This document shows positions 8,275 through 17,618 of a stretch of 37,663 nt of DNA, piece by piece. The stretch lies in the IMG/VR virus record IMGVR_UViG_3300047552_001113, positions 1 through 37,663 of that record, one strand, 5' to 3'. Under the pieces are notes generated by a model. It made no database searches. It was not told the origin of the DNA and worked only from the letters and a program-made list of their open reading frames with translations. Position 1 is the first letter of the stretch; each line of letters begins with the position of its first letter. This stretch comes from a virus. The position numbers were made by a program, and so were the translations under genes.

Positions 8275-8928
8275 ATGAAAAATTGTACCAAATGCGGTTT
8301 AGGAAAAACGATTGAAGAGTTTAAAACTAAAACGGGAAATATCGGTTCTAGGTGTAAAGGTTGTAAGGCAGAATATCAGAAAAATTGGGCTAGTAGAAAT
8401 CCTGAGCGAGCTAAAAAAAATAGTAGGAATAACTATTACAGGCATAAAAGTGCTAGAGATGAAGCTAACAAAAAGTGGGCAATTGAGAATCGTGACAAAT
8501 CAAATGCTATTAAGAAAGCATATAAAAGAAGACATAGAGAAAAGTACTTAGCTCAACAAAGAGAATATGCCAGAGAAAGATATGCTAGATTATGGACAAG
8601 CATACGAGAAAAAGAAACTATAAAAGAGCGCAAAGAAAAAAGGCGTGTTTGGAGAAGAAATAATAAAGATAGATTAAACGCTTATTTTCTTAAAAGATAT
8701 CACGAAAGTGATGAAGTTAAAAACCAGTATAAAGCAAGAAGTTTAGTGAGATCTGCAATTAAAGCGGAGAAATTAGTGAAACCAGAGAAATGTCAAGCTT
8801 GTGAATTAGACACTAAATTAGAGGCGCATCACGTGGATTATTCCAAGCCTCTAGACGTTATTTGGCTCTGCTCTGGGTGTCATAGTAAAGTTCATAGAAA
8901 GTTCTTTAAAGAGGACTTGAAGATTTAA
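8275..8928 (+). CDS. HNH-type homing endonuclease with N-terminal zinc knuckle
   Basis: A 217-residue, very basic protein. The N-terminus has a CxxC...CxxC zinc site (C4, C7, C27, C30). The middle is a long Lys/Arg-rich helix. The C-terminus is an HNH/ββα-metal nuclease with C173xxC176, AHHVDY (H185, H186) and LCSGCHSKVH (C199, C202, H203). Such free-standing enzymes cut unmodified relatives and spread by repair. It is visibly more AT-rich than its neighbours and splits the head operon between two structural genes, consistent with a late insertion. ATG chosen over an in-frame GTG two codons upstream because of the AGGAGG spacing. Catalysis is predicted only from motif. Confidence 0.85.
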   Translation: MKNCTKCGLGKTIEEFKTKTGNIGSRCKGCKAEYQKNWASRNPERAKKNSRNNYYRHKSARDEANKKWAIENRDKSNAIKKAYKRRHREKYLAQQREYARERYARLWTSIREKETIKERKEKRRVWRRNNKDRLNAYFLKRYHESDEVKNQYKARSLVRSAIKAEKLVKPEKCQACELDTKLEAHHVDYSKPLDVIWLCSGCHSKVHRKFFKEDLKI

Positions 8929-8935
8929 TTAATAT

Positions 8936-8962
8936 GCGGGCTTGAGAATATCTTAAGCCCGC
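8936..8962. terminator. Strong stem-loop after the HNH gene
   Basis: GCGGGCTTGAGA and TCTTAAGCCCGC pair over 12 positions (one G-U) around an ATA loop. No U-run follows, so it may be an attenuator or a processing/stability hairpin rather than a full terminator. It would insulate the HNH transcript from the structural gene that starts 25 bases later. Confidence 0.55.
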
Positions 8963-8986
8963 GCCTTTGCAAACAAGGAGATTCAC

Positions 8987-9415
8987 ATGAAAATAGAAAA
9001 AAATAGATCGCAAGAAGTAAAGCCGGCAGCTGTTGACGTCGATTTAAGCACGATGCCGCTTAAAACTCTAGAAGATTATCGCGAGTACAATAGGGAAGCG
9101 AGAAAACAAGGTCGTCCTGTTAGGATTCCACCATCTGAACTTCACAAACAATTAAAAGTTAAGTTTCAGCGCTTTGATCAACCAGAGAATGTGTTGAAGG
9201 TGAGAAGACGCAGTGCTGAGATTGACTTTACAGGGCAGTTAAAACCAGGCGGCATATACACCCTTCCTAAACCCATTGTTGATTTCCTTAATGGTTTAGC
9301 AGAGCCGATTTACGCCGAAGTGGATGTAAACGATGGCGGCACAACCAGGAAGGAGACTAAGCAAGTTGGCGAAAGAAGTCGTTTCTCCTGCCAAGTTTTA
9401 GAATACGCCGCATAA
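8987..9415 (+). CDS. Hypothetical head-operon protein
   Basis: A 142-residue protein with an AAGGAG SD. Residues 20-60 are charged and helical; residues about 75-140 are beta-rich (AEIDFTGQLKPGGIYTLPKP, YAEVDVNDGG, SRFSCQVLEYA). It lies between the decoration-type protein and the connector candidate, so a minor capsid or neck role fits. I do not recognise the family. Confidence 0.6.
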   Translation: MKIEKNRSQEVKPAAVDVDLSTMPLKTLEDYREYNREARKQGRPVRIPPSELHKQLKVKFQRFDQPENVLKVRRRSAEIDFTGQLKPGGIYTLPKPIVDFLNGLAEPIYAEVDVNDGGTTRKETKQVGERSRFSCQVLEYAA

Positions 9416-9427
9416 TTTTGGAGGGGT

Positions 9428-10075
9428 ATGGCTGTTTTATCTCAGTCAGTTAGCGATATTATTCAGATTGCCAGAAACGTCACTGGGCGTGTGGATGCGA
9501 ATGATCCGATGTTTACAGATCCGATCATGCTTCGCTATTTGAATGATTTTTTGCAAGTCGAACACCCTCAAGAAATACGTATTTTCCAGAATAAGACGTG
9601 GTATGAATTTACGATCGATGAGAACTCGGCCGATCCTTACCCAGTGGATTTGGATGCCTTAAGTTTTAGCACGATAGAGCCACCCGCATACGTTGGCGGC
9701 TTCGAGGTGTTTTGGTATCAAGATCCACTTCAATTCTATCGCATTTGGCCCGAGACTCAAACATATCAAACAAGCCGCCCGACCTACATTTTATATTATA
9801 ATAACACGCTCACTTTCAGGAATCCTCCCGATACTGAATATGACGTAAAGATTGCGGCATACAAGATTGATGTGGCCTTAGAAGATGGAAGCAATATCAA
9901 TTACGCTTATCTTGCCCGCTACTTAGCTTATGGCATGTCGTTAGATATCTTCAGCGACTTTGGCGAGATGGATAAATATAACGAAATATTTCCAGTCTAT
10001 AGGCGCTATAGGGGCCAAGTGCTTGCGCGCACTCACGCCCAATATATGAACCAACGAGCAACCCCACAATTTTGA
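9428..10075 (+). CDS. Head-to-tail connector/adaptor candidate (P22 gp4-like position)
   Basis: A 215-residue protein. Residues 1-55 are helical (SDIIQIARNVTG, DPIMLRYLNDFLQ), the centre is beta-rich with aromatic pairs (IFQNKTWYEFTI, ILYYNNTLTFRN), and residues 155-205 are helical again (YLARYLAYGMSLDIFSDFGE). This helix-beta-helix layout and the location after the coat genes and before the gp10-like gene are those of short-tail adaptor proteins that ring the portal. The SD is GGAGG. The call is by layout and context. Confidence 0.55.
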   Translation: MAVLSQSVSDIIQIARNVTGRVDANDPMFTDPIMLRYLNDFLQVEHPQEIRIFQNKTWYEFTIDENSADPYPVDLDALSFSTIEPPAYVGGFEVFWYQDPLQFYRIWPETQTYQTSRPTYILYYNNTLTFRNPPDTEYDVKIAAYKIDVALEDGSNINYAYLARYLAYGMSLDIFSDFGEMDKYNEIFPVYRRYRGQVLARTHAQYMNQRATPQF

Positions 10076-10081
10076 GGTTCC

Positions 10082-10726
10082 ATGACATATAGTACAAACG
10101 TTCCTAATGCTAGCCAGTCGCCAGCTTCATTTCCCACCCAGAACCAGACTAATTTTACGCGGCTAAAAGCACTTGTTGGTGCAGATCATCAGTTTAACGA
10201 CACGCTAGCTGGCAATGATGGATACCACAAAGTAGCTAGATGGGTTACACAAGGAGGTAGTTTTGGTGATGGAACTCCAGGTGCAATAGCAGGGGTTGGA
10301 CAGCTCTACACCAAATCTGCGTCGGTAAACAGAAGCGGGGCAAGCGAGACTTCCCAGCATTTGTTTTATAAGCAAGGAGATAACGCAAGCGCTGCTAAAG
10401 AAATTCCCATATCTGTCACTCCTATTAGAGCATTCGTGAATTTCGACTCAACAGGAACTATTCGCTCGTCATTTGGTGTTTCCAGTGTCTCAAAAACGGC
10501 GACGGGTAGATATACAATAACATTTTCTCCAGCTTTGCCATCGGATGGATACGCTGCTTCTGTTACAGGCGCCAGATCCGGAAGTGGGCAACAGATTTTT
10601 GGGCAGGTAGCGAGTGGAACATATGGAAGTAATGTCACCACGACAACTTTAAAGGTCGAATTCTATTCAGATAATGGAAACTATCAAGATGTTGTAATGG
10701 GCAACGTTATAGTAGTAGGTGGTTAA
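10082..10726 (+). CDS. Virion fibre-like protein with C-terminal beta domain
   Basis: A 214-residue protein. The N-terminal 60 residues resemble virion-attachment sequence (SFPTQNQTNFTRLKALVGAD). Residues about 115-214 form a beta domain seen at the ends of many phage fibres: IRAFVNFDSTGTIRSSFGVS, then SKTATGRYTITFSPALPSDG and later VKVEF-like strands. It starts six bases after the connector stop and its TAA overlaps the next ATG (TAATG), so the two are translationally coupled. A head fibre or tail accessory protein is likely. Confidence 0.6.
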   Translation: MTYSTNVPNASQSPASFPTQNQTNFTRLKALVGADHQFNDTLAGNDGYHKVARWVTQGGSFGDGTPGAIAGVGQLYTKSASVNRSGASETSQHLFYKQGDNASAAKEIPISVTPIRAFVNFDSTGTIRSSFGVSSVSKTATGRYTITFSPALPSDGYAASVTGARSGSGQQIFGQVASGTYGSNVTTTTLKVEFYSDNGNYQDVVMGNVIVVGG

Positions 10727-12903
10727 TGAGCTATACGCCATTCCTGATTTCCAACTACGCAACAGGCTTTGATAGAGAGCGCCAACCTTGGCTTTTGCCG
10801 ATGGATGCTCTTCAGACGTTTTTTGATGGTTACGTCTATCGAGGTGTGATCAATAAGCGGGATGGTTGTAACGGACTTGCAACCGGGGGAAAGGGTGGTG
10901 CTGCATATTGCGAATCGCGGATGGTTAAGAGAGTTGCAAGTGAAAATAAGGGAAATGGAAATGGTACAGCCGGCCCTTATGTTAGAACAGCAAGCAATGC
11001 ACCTATCCGGCGTGGGACATTTACAATCACAGCCGGCGCTCAAGTAGTCACAGATGATGGGGTAGGCGGATTAACAGGAAATGGAAGCGGCACTATAAAT
11101 TATAGAACAGGAACGGTTACGGTTACTTTTAATGCTGTTGTTGGCGGCGGAACGGCAATTATTTTTACCTACGACTACCATCCTGGAAACCCTGTTATGG
11201 GAGTGATGAACTTCTATACAGCATCAAACACGCGCGAGCTTATTGTTGCTGATACTCAATATGTTAATAGATATAACTCAAGCACTAACCGCTTAGATTA
11301 TATCAGCGCTACCATTACCTACACAGGCGCAAATTCTAACTTCTGGTCATGGGTTAACTATCCGGACGCAAGCGATAATCCAAGGTTGTTATTTGCAAAT
11401 GGCGCCCTGGCTGATAGGATTCAAGTTTATGATGGCTCAACGGTTACTAATTATGCCCCTACGTTAGCAGGGATAGCTACTTTAAACTGCACTCAGCTTT
11501 TCCAAGTTAGAGATCGGCTAGTTTTATTTCAGACAATAGAGGACGGTACTGTTAAACCAAGGCGTATTCGTATTTCGGGATTTGGTGTTAATAGTGATGT
11601 TTTCGACTCTTCTGCGCCAGGAGCCGGGGTTATCGACATCCCGGATGATTCTTGGTACTATGGCGCTGCTTTCAACCGCGACGACATCCTATTCTATATG
11701 GAAAATTCCACTTGGATGCTCAAGTACACTGGCAATGATGTCACACCATTTACCCTAGAGAAGATAGACGAAAGCCGCGGTTCTAAAGCGCCATTCTCTG
11801 TGATCACCTATCTCAACCGCACAATGGCGGCAAGTCCGCGCGGGTTAATTATAAGCGACGGCTACCGTGTAGAAAGAATGGATGATAAGATTCCTGATTA
11901 CTCATTCAACGAGATAGATGATGCAAATTTTAATCTTTGTTTTTCGGGATTTGTTGACGAGGATAGAGATGTTTATTTAATTCATCCATCGCCTAATGAA
12001 ACCCAGTCCGACCGCATCTTAGTTTCTAATTTTGAAGAGGATAATTACGCTGTTTATAGATTACCTCTTAGCTGCATGGGAAACTTCTTAAACTCAAGCG
12101 ATGTGACATGGAACGATCTTTCCATTTATAAGAACTGGAAACAGTTATCCGTAGATTATAGTAACTGGGCAGCATTCTCTTATAATGAAGGAGCTCCGAT
12201 TCCAGTTGGCGGTGGTCATGGGGGTGAAATCTGGCGTTTGACGGTCACAGAGTCAGAGGATAACCCGCAGAAAATTAGAAACATTACAATCATAGATGAA
12301 AATACACTGCGAATTGAGACTGACTATAATAACTATTCTGCTGGCGATGATAACGATGCTTTAGATCCTGCCGACTATATTTACTTCACCGATGTAGAGG
12401 GGATGACGGAATTAAATGGCCAGCAAGCGGCAATTAAGAATATCTCTTTAGCGAACTATAGATTTGATGTCGAGATACAGACTGATGGACTCTCTGCATA
12501 TACAGGCGGTGGCACAGCTTCGCGGGTGATTCCGTTTGAGTATTTGACTAAGAAATTCAATCCGTACTCTGAGATGGACAAAAAAGTGCGCTGCGGATGG
12601 ATGTATTTCTATGTAACAACGAGCGAGACACTTTTAACAAATGCGGATGGGGACACGGTGCCATGCTTCTTAGATATCGATGTGATTACAAATGACACAG
12701 AAGAGAATACAACGCCGACCGCCTCTTACCGCGTAGACTGTACAAACTTGGCAACAGAGGTGGGGGTTAAAAGGTGGACAAAGATTTGGATTAATCAGAC
12801 AGCGCGGTTTGTTCAGTTTAGAGTGAGAAATGTTCAGGCGGGCGCAAAGATTCAGATTCACGCTATGATGCCAGGATTTCAACCAGTGGGGAGATTGATC
12901 TAA
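10726..12903 (+). CDS. Tail hub / DNA-stabilisation protein (P22 gp10-like position)
   Basis: A 725-residue, beta-rich protein with repeated short strands and many WxxW/aspartate turns (FWSWVNYPDASDNPRLLFAN, RILVSNFEEDNYAVYRLPL), suggestive of a beta-propeller tail hub as in P22 gp10, which closes the portal after packaging. Residues about 516-601 contain an FCCH-like insertion (DYIYFTDVEGMTELNGQ, then AYTGGG). It overlaps the upstream gene by 1 bp and the downstream one by 1 bp, a tightly coupled block. The function is inferred from size, fold impression and order; no catalytic motif is seen. Confidence 0.6.
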   Translation: MSYTPFLISNYATGFDRERQPWLLPMDALQTFFDGYVYRGVINKRDGCNGLATGGKGGAAYCESRMVKRVASENKGNGNGTAGPYVRTASNAPIRRGTFTITAGAQVVTDDGVGGLTGNGSGTINYRTGTVTVTFNAVVGGGTAIIFTYDYHPGNPVMGVMNFYTASNTRELIVADTQYVNRYNSSTNRLDYISATITYTGANSNFWSWVNYPDASDNPRLLFANGALADRIQVYDGSTVTNYAPTLAGIATLNCTQLFQVRDRLVLFQTIEDGTVKPRRIRISGFGVNSDVFDSSAPGAGVIDIPDDSWYYGAAFNRDDILFYMENSTWMLKYTGNDVTPFTLEKIDESRGSKAPFSVITYLNRTMAASPRGLIISDGYRVERMDDKIPDYSFNEIDDANFNLCFSGFVDEDRDVYLIHPSPNETQSDRILVSNFEEDNYAVYRLPLSCMGNFLNSSDVTWNDLSIYKNWKQLSVDYSNWAAFSYNEGAPIPVGGGHGGEIWRLTVTESEDNPQKIRNITIIDENTLRIETDYNNYSAGDDNDALDPADYIYFTDVEGMTELNGQQAAIKNISLANYRFDVEIQTDGLSAYTGGGTASRVIPFEYLTKKFNPYSEMDKKVRCGWMYFYVTTSETLLTNADGDTVPCFLDIDVITNDTEENTTPTASYRVDCTNLATEVGVKRWTKIWINQTARFVQFRVRNVQAGAKIQIHAMMPGFQPVGRLI

Positions 12904-13181
12904 TGCCTAAGCTACCTGTAAAGAAGAATTGGGGGAGGGCTGCTGAGAATGAAAATCCGCTATTAACCAGGCAGCTTGATGAAGCATATACAGATATCGT
13001 TAACGTGGTCAATACAACGATTAAGAAGAACGTGACGGATAATACAAGCCCAAGTGTTACGGCCCAGGTGAACTCTCTATTCGAGATTGGAGATATCTGG
13101 GTGCGTAAGGACACAAACCAGGCTTGGATTATGACTAGCCGCACAAATGACCAAACCGTTAACTGGCAAATTATTACTTAA
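12903..13181 (+). CDS. Small tail-associated protein
   Basis: A 92-residue protein coupled to the hub gene through TAATG. Residues 15-47 are helical (LLTRQLDEAYTDIVNVVN), and residues 58-92 form a small beta hairpin domain (FEIGDIWVRKDTNQAWIMTS, ending NWQIIT). It occupies the slot between hub and ejection genes, where podoviruses encode small tail-tip or needle-related factors. No firm homologue is recognised. Confidence 0.6.
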   Translation: MPKLPVKKNWGRAAENENPLLTRQLDEAYTDIVNVVNTTIKKNVTDNTSPSVTAQVNSLFEIGDIWVRKDTNQAWIMTSRTNDQTVNWQIIT

Positions 13182-13191
13182 GAGGTGAGTT

Positions 13192-13788
13192 ATGCCTAAA
13201 TTTGATTGGGAAAAAGCCATAACAGGCTTTGGAGCTATGGGACTTCCTGGGGGGATTTGGGGTGGTCTTTCTGGTGATAAAAAACCTAAAAAGCTAAGTA
13301 CTTTAGATAAGCAGCAAAAGGGACTTTATAATGAATACATGAAAGGTCTTATGGGCCAAGGCGGCCAATTTGGGGATACTTTTGGATGGGATCCTGATCA
13401 ATTACAGGATGTATTCAATCAAAACTTTGCCCAGCCGGCTTATCAGCAGTTTCAAGAAGAGATGGTTCCTGGAATTACAGGGGCTTTTCGTGGACAAAAT
13501 CTACAGAATAGTTCTTACCTTGGGGGTGCACTATCAAAAGCGGGCACAGATGTTCAAAATAATCTCAATGCTCAGCTTGCCAAAATGATGTACGATGCCC
13601 AGCAAAACTCAGTAGATCGTCGTATGGATGCAGTGAATAAAATCCTGAATATGCAGACCTTTGCATACCAAAAACCGCAGCCGCGTGCGTTTGATCAATT
13701 TATGTCCGGCATGGCTAACAGTGGTCAAGATCCAACGCAAGGATTTAATCAACTTGCGCAGATGTTTATGCAGATGATAGGGGGATAA
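13192..13788 (+). CDS. Ejection (internal virion) protein candidate 1
   Basis: A 198-residue, Gly/Gln/Met-rich protein with a short hydrophobic N-terminal region (ITGFGAMGLPGGIWGGLSG), a central conserved-looking block (VPGITGAFRGQNLQNSSYLG) and an alanine/glutamine helix (LNAQLAKMMYDAQQNSVDRR). It is the first of three consecutive genes in the place where P22 encodes gp7, gp20 and gp16, proteins carried in the head and injected with DNA. GAGG is the SD. Function by position and composition. Confidence 0.6.
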   Translation: MPKFDWEKAITGFGAMGLPGGIWGGLSGDKKPKKLSTLDKQQKGLYNEYMKGLMGQGGQFGDTFGWDPDQLQDVFNQNFAQPAYQQFQEEMVPGITGAFRGQNLQNSSYLGGALSKAGTDVQNNLNAQLAKMMYDAQQNSVDRRMDAVNKILNMQTFAYQKPQPRAFDQFMSGMANSGQDPTQGFNQLAQMFMQMIGG

Positions 13789-13789
13789 A

Positions 13790-15007
13790 ATGCCACAAGC
13801 ACAAGTTGTTGATTTTGGGGAAAGCCCATTCACTCAAGCATTTAAGGGGTTTGGTGAAAATTTTGGCAAGCGTATTCAGCAAGAGCAGGAGCGGGATGCG
13901 GTTAAGGGTATTATTGATAAATACAAGCCTGGGATGTCGCGCACGGATTTCTTGAGGGAGAGTCTTACTTCTCATGGCAACCTTCCACTGCAAAAGCGGG
14001 CACAGATATTTGAGGCGCTAGACACTCTTCAAAAGGAAGAGAGTGAAAAAGAGCGTCAAAAGAAGACTGCTTCTGCGATGGATGAGAGGCTTGCGCAAGC
14101 GGGCGCAACTCCCGCCGAAATCCTTCAGTATCAAAAGAACTTGAATCAGCAGTTGAAAACTCAACAAAAGCAACAACAGTTACAAGATGCTTCCGAGGCT
14201 GCTCAAACACTTCTATCTAATCCTAAATTTAACGAGATGTCCGACACCGAGCTTTACCAGGCCGGATTAGATCAGGGCCTTGATCCTGTAAATGCCAAGC
14301 GCATAGTGGACATTCGCCAAAAGCAGAAAGAGAACTCAGAGGCAGGCTTTGATAATAAGTTAAAAGTTCATAACCTGTCAAAGGACTTTAGGCAGAAGAT
14401 TGCCGAAGATGTCGAGACATCTAAGAAGCGTTTGCATGCGTTTGCCAATATGAAGAAGGGGCTTGCCACTAAGAAAGTCGGGCCTGGTAATTGGAGAAAC
14501 GTTGTTGCTAGCGCGCCAGGAATTAGAGGAACGGCCATAGGGAATTGGATTGAGACCCCCGAGAACCAAGAGTTTAGGGCTCAGACATATTACGCCATTA
14601 CAGGTGCTAAAAACGATTTCGGTGTGCGCTTATCTGATGCTGACTTAAGGCTTGTGATGGATAAGGTTCCTTCTGCGGATAAGACTGAGGAAGCCAACCG
14701 CCGCATTATAGACTTCCTTGAGACTTATGATAAAATGAGCATTGAGAAACAGAAGGTGGCCGATCGTATTCTAAAAGAAAATGGCGGATTTGCCCCGATT
14801 GATTTTGAAAGCCGAGTCAGGGAAGAATTATCTAAGAGTCCGTTGGCTCAGGAGTTTGAAAGGGGTGCTCTAGATGTGATGGCGCTCGATGATGATGGAA
14901 AGGTAATGGGCGTATGGATGGAAGACCCTGAAAGTGGCGAGAGACATTTAATCAATAAAGAAGATGCTAAAGAGGCGGAAAAAGAATTTGGCTTTAGGAG
15001 AATATAA
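13790..15007 (+). CDS. Ejection (internal virion) protein candidate 2
   Basis: A 405-residue, charged, mostly helical protein. Residues about 85-145 are Gln/Ala-rich coiled coil (NLNQQLKTQQKQQQLQDASE). Residues 225-300 are a more globular section (GPGNWRNVVASAPGIRGTAI, YYAITGAKNDFGVRLSDADL). The end is acidic. It begins two bases after the previous stop, with GGGG as SD, and shares an A with the next ATG. Long helical proteins of this kind form the transient conduit in P22-like injection. No enzymatic motif is visible. Confidence 0.6.
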   Translation: MPQAQVVDFGESPFTQAFKGFGENFGKRIQQEQERDAVKGIIDKYKPGMSRTDFLRESLTSHGNLPLQKRAQIFEALDTLQKEESEKERQKKTASAMDERLAQAGATPAEILQYQKNLNQQLKTQQKQQQLQDASEAAQTLLSNPKFNEMSDTELYQAGLDQGLDPVNAKRIVDIRQKQKENSEAGFDNKLKVHNLSKDFRQKIAEDVETSKKRLHAFANMKKGLATKKVGPGNWRNVVASAPGIRGTAIGNWIETPENQEFRAQTYYAITGAKNDFGVRLSDADLRLVMDKVPSADKTEEANRRIIDFLETYDKMSIEKQKVADRILKENGGFAPIDFESRVREELSKSPLAQEFERGALDVMALDDDGKVMGVWMEDPESGERHLINKEDAKEAEKEFGFRRI

Positions 15008-17190
15008 TGGCAAAGCTGTCTAAAGAAGAGTTCTTAAAAAGAAGTTCTGTGAAGGTTCAATCTCCAAAGGAAGAGTCAAATGCGGCTGTTCTTAATGAAG
15101 AGCCAGTACCTGTAAAGAAAGAGCCTGAAAAGATAGCGATTGAAGAAAAGCCACAAGAGGCGCCTAAAGCTGATAAGAAACAAGACTTCTTAAGCCGGCA
15201 GCCTAAATTAGAGACAGAGACTCCTAAAACCGAAGCTCCACCCCAACAACAGCCGCAAAAATCTTTCTTGGATGAGTTATACGATTTTGTCTTTTCTCCT
15301 GAGCCTAATGCTTTAGAACAGGGTTTAGAATCTGCATTTAAAGCCGCTGGTTCTGGAACTGCTAGAGGATTAGATTTTATTGGTAATATGTTTCAAGGTG
15401 GCTCAGACTACATGGGAACCGGTGAAGGCCCGCGTTATATTTCTGACACTGGAGAATTAACAAGGGAAAGACCTCCAGAGGCGATATCTCAACTCTACAA
15501 GGAGCAGACGGGATACGAGCCACAATCATTTCCAGAACGAGCATTAGAAAGGGGATCAGAATTCTTCGTTGGTGGTTTTGGACTGCCAGGCGGTCAAGCT
15601 TTAACTTCCGCTCGCTTAGCTGCTGATTTTGGGGCGGGTTTAGGATCTGAGATAGCTAAGGATTATGGTTATGGACAAGGTGGCCAGTTGGCAGGTGGGG
15701 TTGCGGGTGCTTTCTTACCAACGCTTTTGTCTTCTATGCTCAATCCAAGACAAGCCGCCATTAATGCCTCGATGATGTTTAAGAGTGGTAAAAATTCACC
15801 CTTTACTCAAGGCGGCGAACAGGTACTAGAAAACGCTCTTAAGCAAAGGGTGAATGTGCCATTGACTGGTATATTGGAAAGTACGCCTGTAAAGAAGATT
15901 GAATCGCTGGCTATGCGCAATAAAAGTGTTGGAGGAAACTGGCTTGGACAGCTCAATAAGGAGTTTTCGGAAGCTTTCATGGAAAATGTTTCCCAAGATG
16001 TGAGACAAGCCTATCAAAAAGCTATTGAGACTGGTGCGGATACTACAAACTTTCTTAATAGCGTTTATAAAGAAAATACATCCAAATTTAATGACTTGTA
16101 CGACACAGTTAAAGAATCTGCACCTGATTTTAAAACTAAGCCGCAGCCACTAGCAAATGCGATTGATGAGTTAAAAGCTAATGTAAAGCCAGGTTCTACA
16201 GAGACAAATGAAGTTTTAAGTATGGTTAAGCCTATAGAGGATCAACTATACGAAACAACAATTAAGAGTAAGTATGAATTTAATCCCAAAACCATGCTTT
16301 TAGAGCCCAAGCAAGTTACCGAACGTGTTCTAAAAGAGCAGACATTACCAGATCTCATCAATCTTCGATCGGCAGTTAATCAAGTATATAGAAAAGCTAA
16401 GAATCTGGAAGGTACAAGAAGACTTAAGCTTAAACTGCCAAATGCGGTTAATGATAGTATTGAACCACTCCAAAAATCGCATCCGGAAGTGTATAAAGAG
16501 CTAAAGAAGATCGACCATGAATTTAAGCATTTTAGAGAGAATGAATTTGGATTTAAGGTGATATCTAAGATCAGAAACTCTCAAAGTGGTGCAGAAGTTC
16601 TCAAGTTTATGAAAACACCAGAAGATTACATGCGTGTGCGCAACGTCTTAGATAATTATCCTGGTGGCAAAGAAATTCTAAAAGACTTGAATCAGGCTAA
16701 ATTTGAAGAGCTGTTTTCTAAAGTGATTCTAGACTCGCGCAAAGAAGGATTTAAGCCTGAGAAGTTTCTTGATCTACTTAATAATCCAGAAGTGGCAACT
16801 TGGGCAGATATGCTACTAACTCCAACTCAAAAACAATCCATAGAGCAATTACAGTCTTTGTCGAAACATCTCGTTAATGGTGGTGAGTTGCTTAAGGCAC
16901 GAGCTTCTATAATGAAAGAAGGATCGTCTGGTATTAAGTTGGCTAAACTAGTTGGTGGTATTACTGCCGCTCTATCTGGAGATGTTTCTGCAATGCTTTC
17001 GACCGGTGCAGTCTTCGCTACACCAGCCCTACTAGCCAAGACTTATACAAGTCCAAAGTTTAGACAGCGCCTTATCCAGGCGGCACATGCTGCTAAAGAT
17101 AGAAATCTATCCCTATTTGAAAGGAAAATGAGAGATGTTATTGAGGAAATCGCAATAACATCAGGAATGCCTACTCAGGAAAAAGAATAG
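15007..17190 (+). CDS. Ejection (internal virion) protein candidate 3, large
   Basis: A 727-residue protein. The first 85 residues are disordered and rich in K, E, P and Q. Residues about 95-250 are Gly/Ala-rich and weakly hydrophobic (GSEFFVGGFGLPGGQALTSA, GQLAGGVAGAFLPTLLSSML), suited to membrane insertion. The centre (300-620) is helical and charged. A second hydrophobic stretch near residues 640-680 (LVGGITAALSGDVSAMLSTG) precedes a basic helix. This resembles the largest injected protein of P22-type phages (gp16 position). No lytic transglycosylase motif is seen. It ends the rightward late block before the minus-strand islet. Confidence 0.6.
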   Translation: MAKLSKEEFLKRSSVKVQSPKEESNAAVLNEEPVPVKKEPEKIAIEEKPQEAPKADKKQDFLSRQPKLETETPKTEAPPQQQPQKSFLDELYDFVFSPEPNALEQGLESAFKAAGSGTARGLDFIGNMFQGGSDYMGTGEGPRYISDTGELTRERPPEAISQLYKEQTGYEPQSFPERALERGSEFFVGGFGLPGGQALTSARLAADFGAGLGSEIAKDYGYGQGGQLAGGVAGAFLPTLLSSMLNPRQAAINASMMFKSGKNSPFTQGGEQVLENALKQRVNVPLTGILESTPVKKIESLAMRNKSVGGNWLGQLNKEFSEAFMENVSQDVRQAYQKAIETGADTTNFLNSVYKENTSKFNDLYDTVKESAPDFKTKPQPLANAIDELKANVKPGSTETNEVLSMVKPIEDQLYETTIKSKYEFNPKTMLLEPKQVTERVLKEQTLPDLINLRSAVNQVYRKAKNLEGTRRLKLKLPNAVNDSIEPLQKSHPEVYKELKKIDHEFKHFRENEFGFKVISKIRNSQSGAEVLKFMKTPEDYMRVRNVLDNYPGGKEILKDLNQAKFEELFSKVILDSRKEGFKPEKFLDLLNNPEVATWADMLLTPTQKQSIEQLQSLSKHLVNGGELLKARASIMKEGSSGIKLAKLVGGITAALSGDVSAMLSTGAVFATPALLAKTYTSPKFRQRLIQAAHAAKDRNLSLFERKMRDVIEEIAITSGMPTQEKE

Positions 17191-17240
17191 TTAAAATAAG
17201 AACTAATAAAAAGCCAGCAAAACCAATATGCATAAATCAC

Positions 17241-17543
17241 CTACTCAGCTTTTCTAAGATTTTGATCTTGCTTAAGAACGCAGCAGTCTTTCATGTGAAG
17301 TACTGTTTCAATTCCATACATCCTTTTATCTAAATCATTTATAGAATGAATGATAGGTTCTAACTTAGAATCTATCTTAGCAGTTAATTTGGCTTCAGTT
17401 TTATCGATTTTAACTGATAATTCATCAAGCTTTTTATCAATCTTGTCAAACTTTTTATCAAGCCTGTTATAAATCCAAGCGAATCCAGCTCCTATAAAAG
17501 CGGCTAGTGGCAGAATTATTGTAACAAAATCATTCCAATTCAT
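17241..17543 (-). CDS. Membrane-anchored coiled-coil protein in a reverse islet
   Basis: A 100-residue protein with one N-terminal membrane helix (residues about 6-28, FVTIILPLAAFIGAGFAWIY) followed by a heptad-rich Lys/Asp/Leu coiled coil (KFDKIDKKLDELSVKIDKTE and onward) and a C-terminal segment with two adjacent cysteines. AAAGGG lies seven bases before the ATG. It is convergent with the ejection gene and follows an RHH gene on the same strand. Inverse orientation inside a late operon is typical of lysogenic-conversion or superinfection-exclusion genes ('morons'). An i-spanin or holin-accessory role is an alternative. Unproven. Confidence 0.65.
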   Translation of the reverse strand: MNWNDFVTIILPLAAFIGAGFAWIYNRLDKKFDKIDKKLDELSVKIDKTEAKLTAKIDSKLEPIIHSINDLDKRMYGIETVLHMKDCCVLKQDQNLRKAE

Positions 17544-17618
17544 AAATCGGCCCTTTCGGTGACATCGGCTTTTAATCTCATTGTAATTTATCTAGTAGTT
17601 TAAAAACAAGCACGTTGA

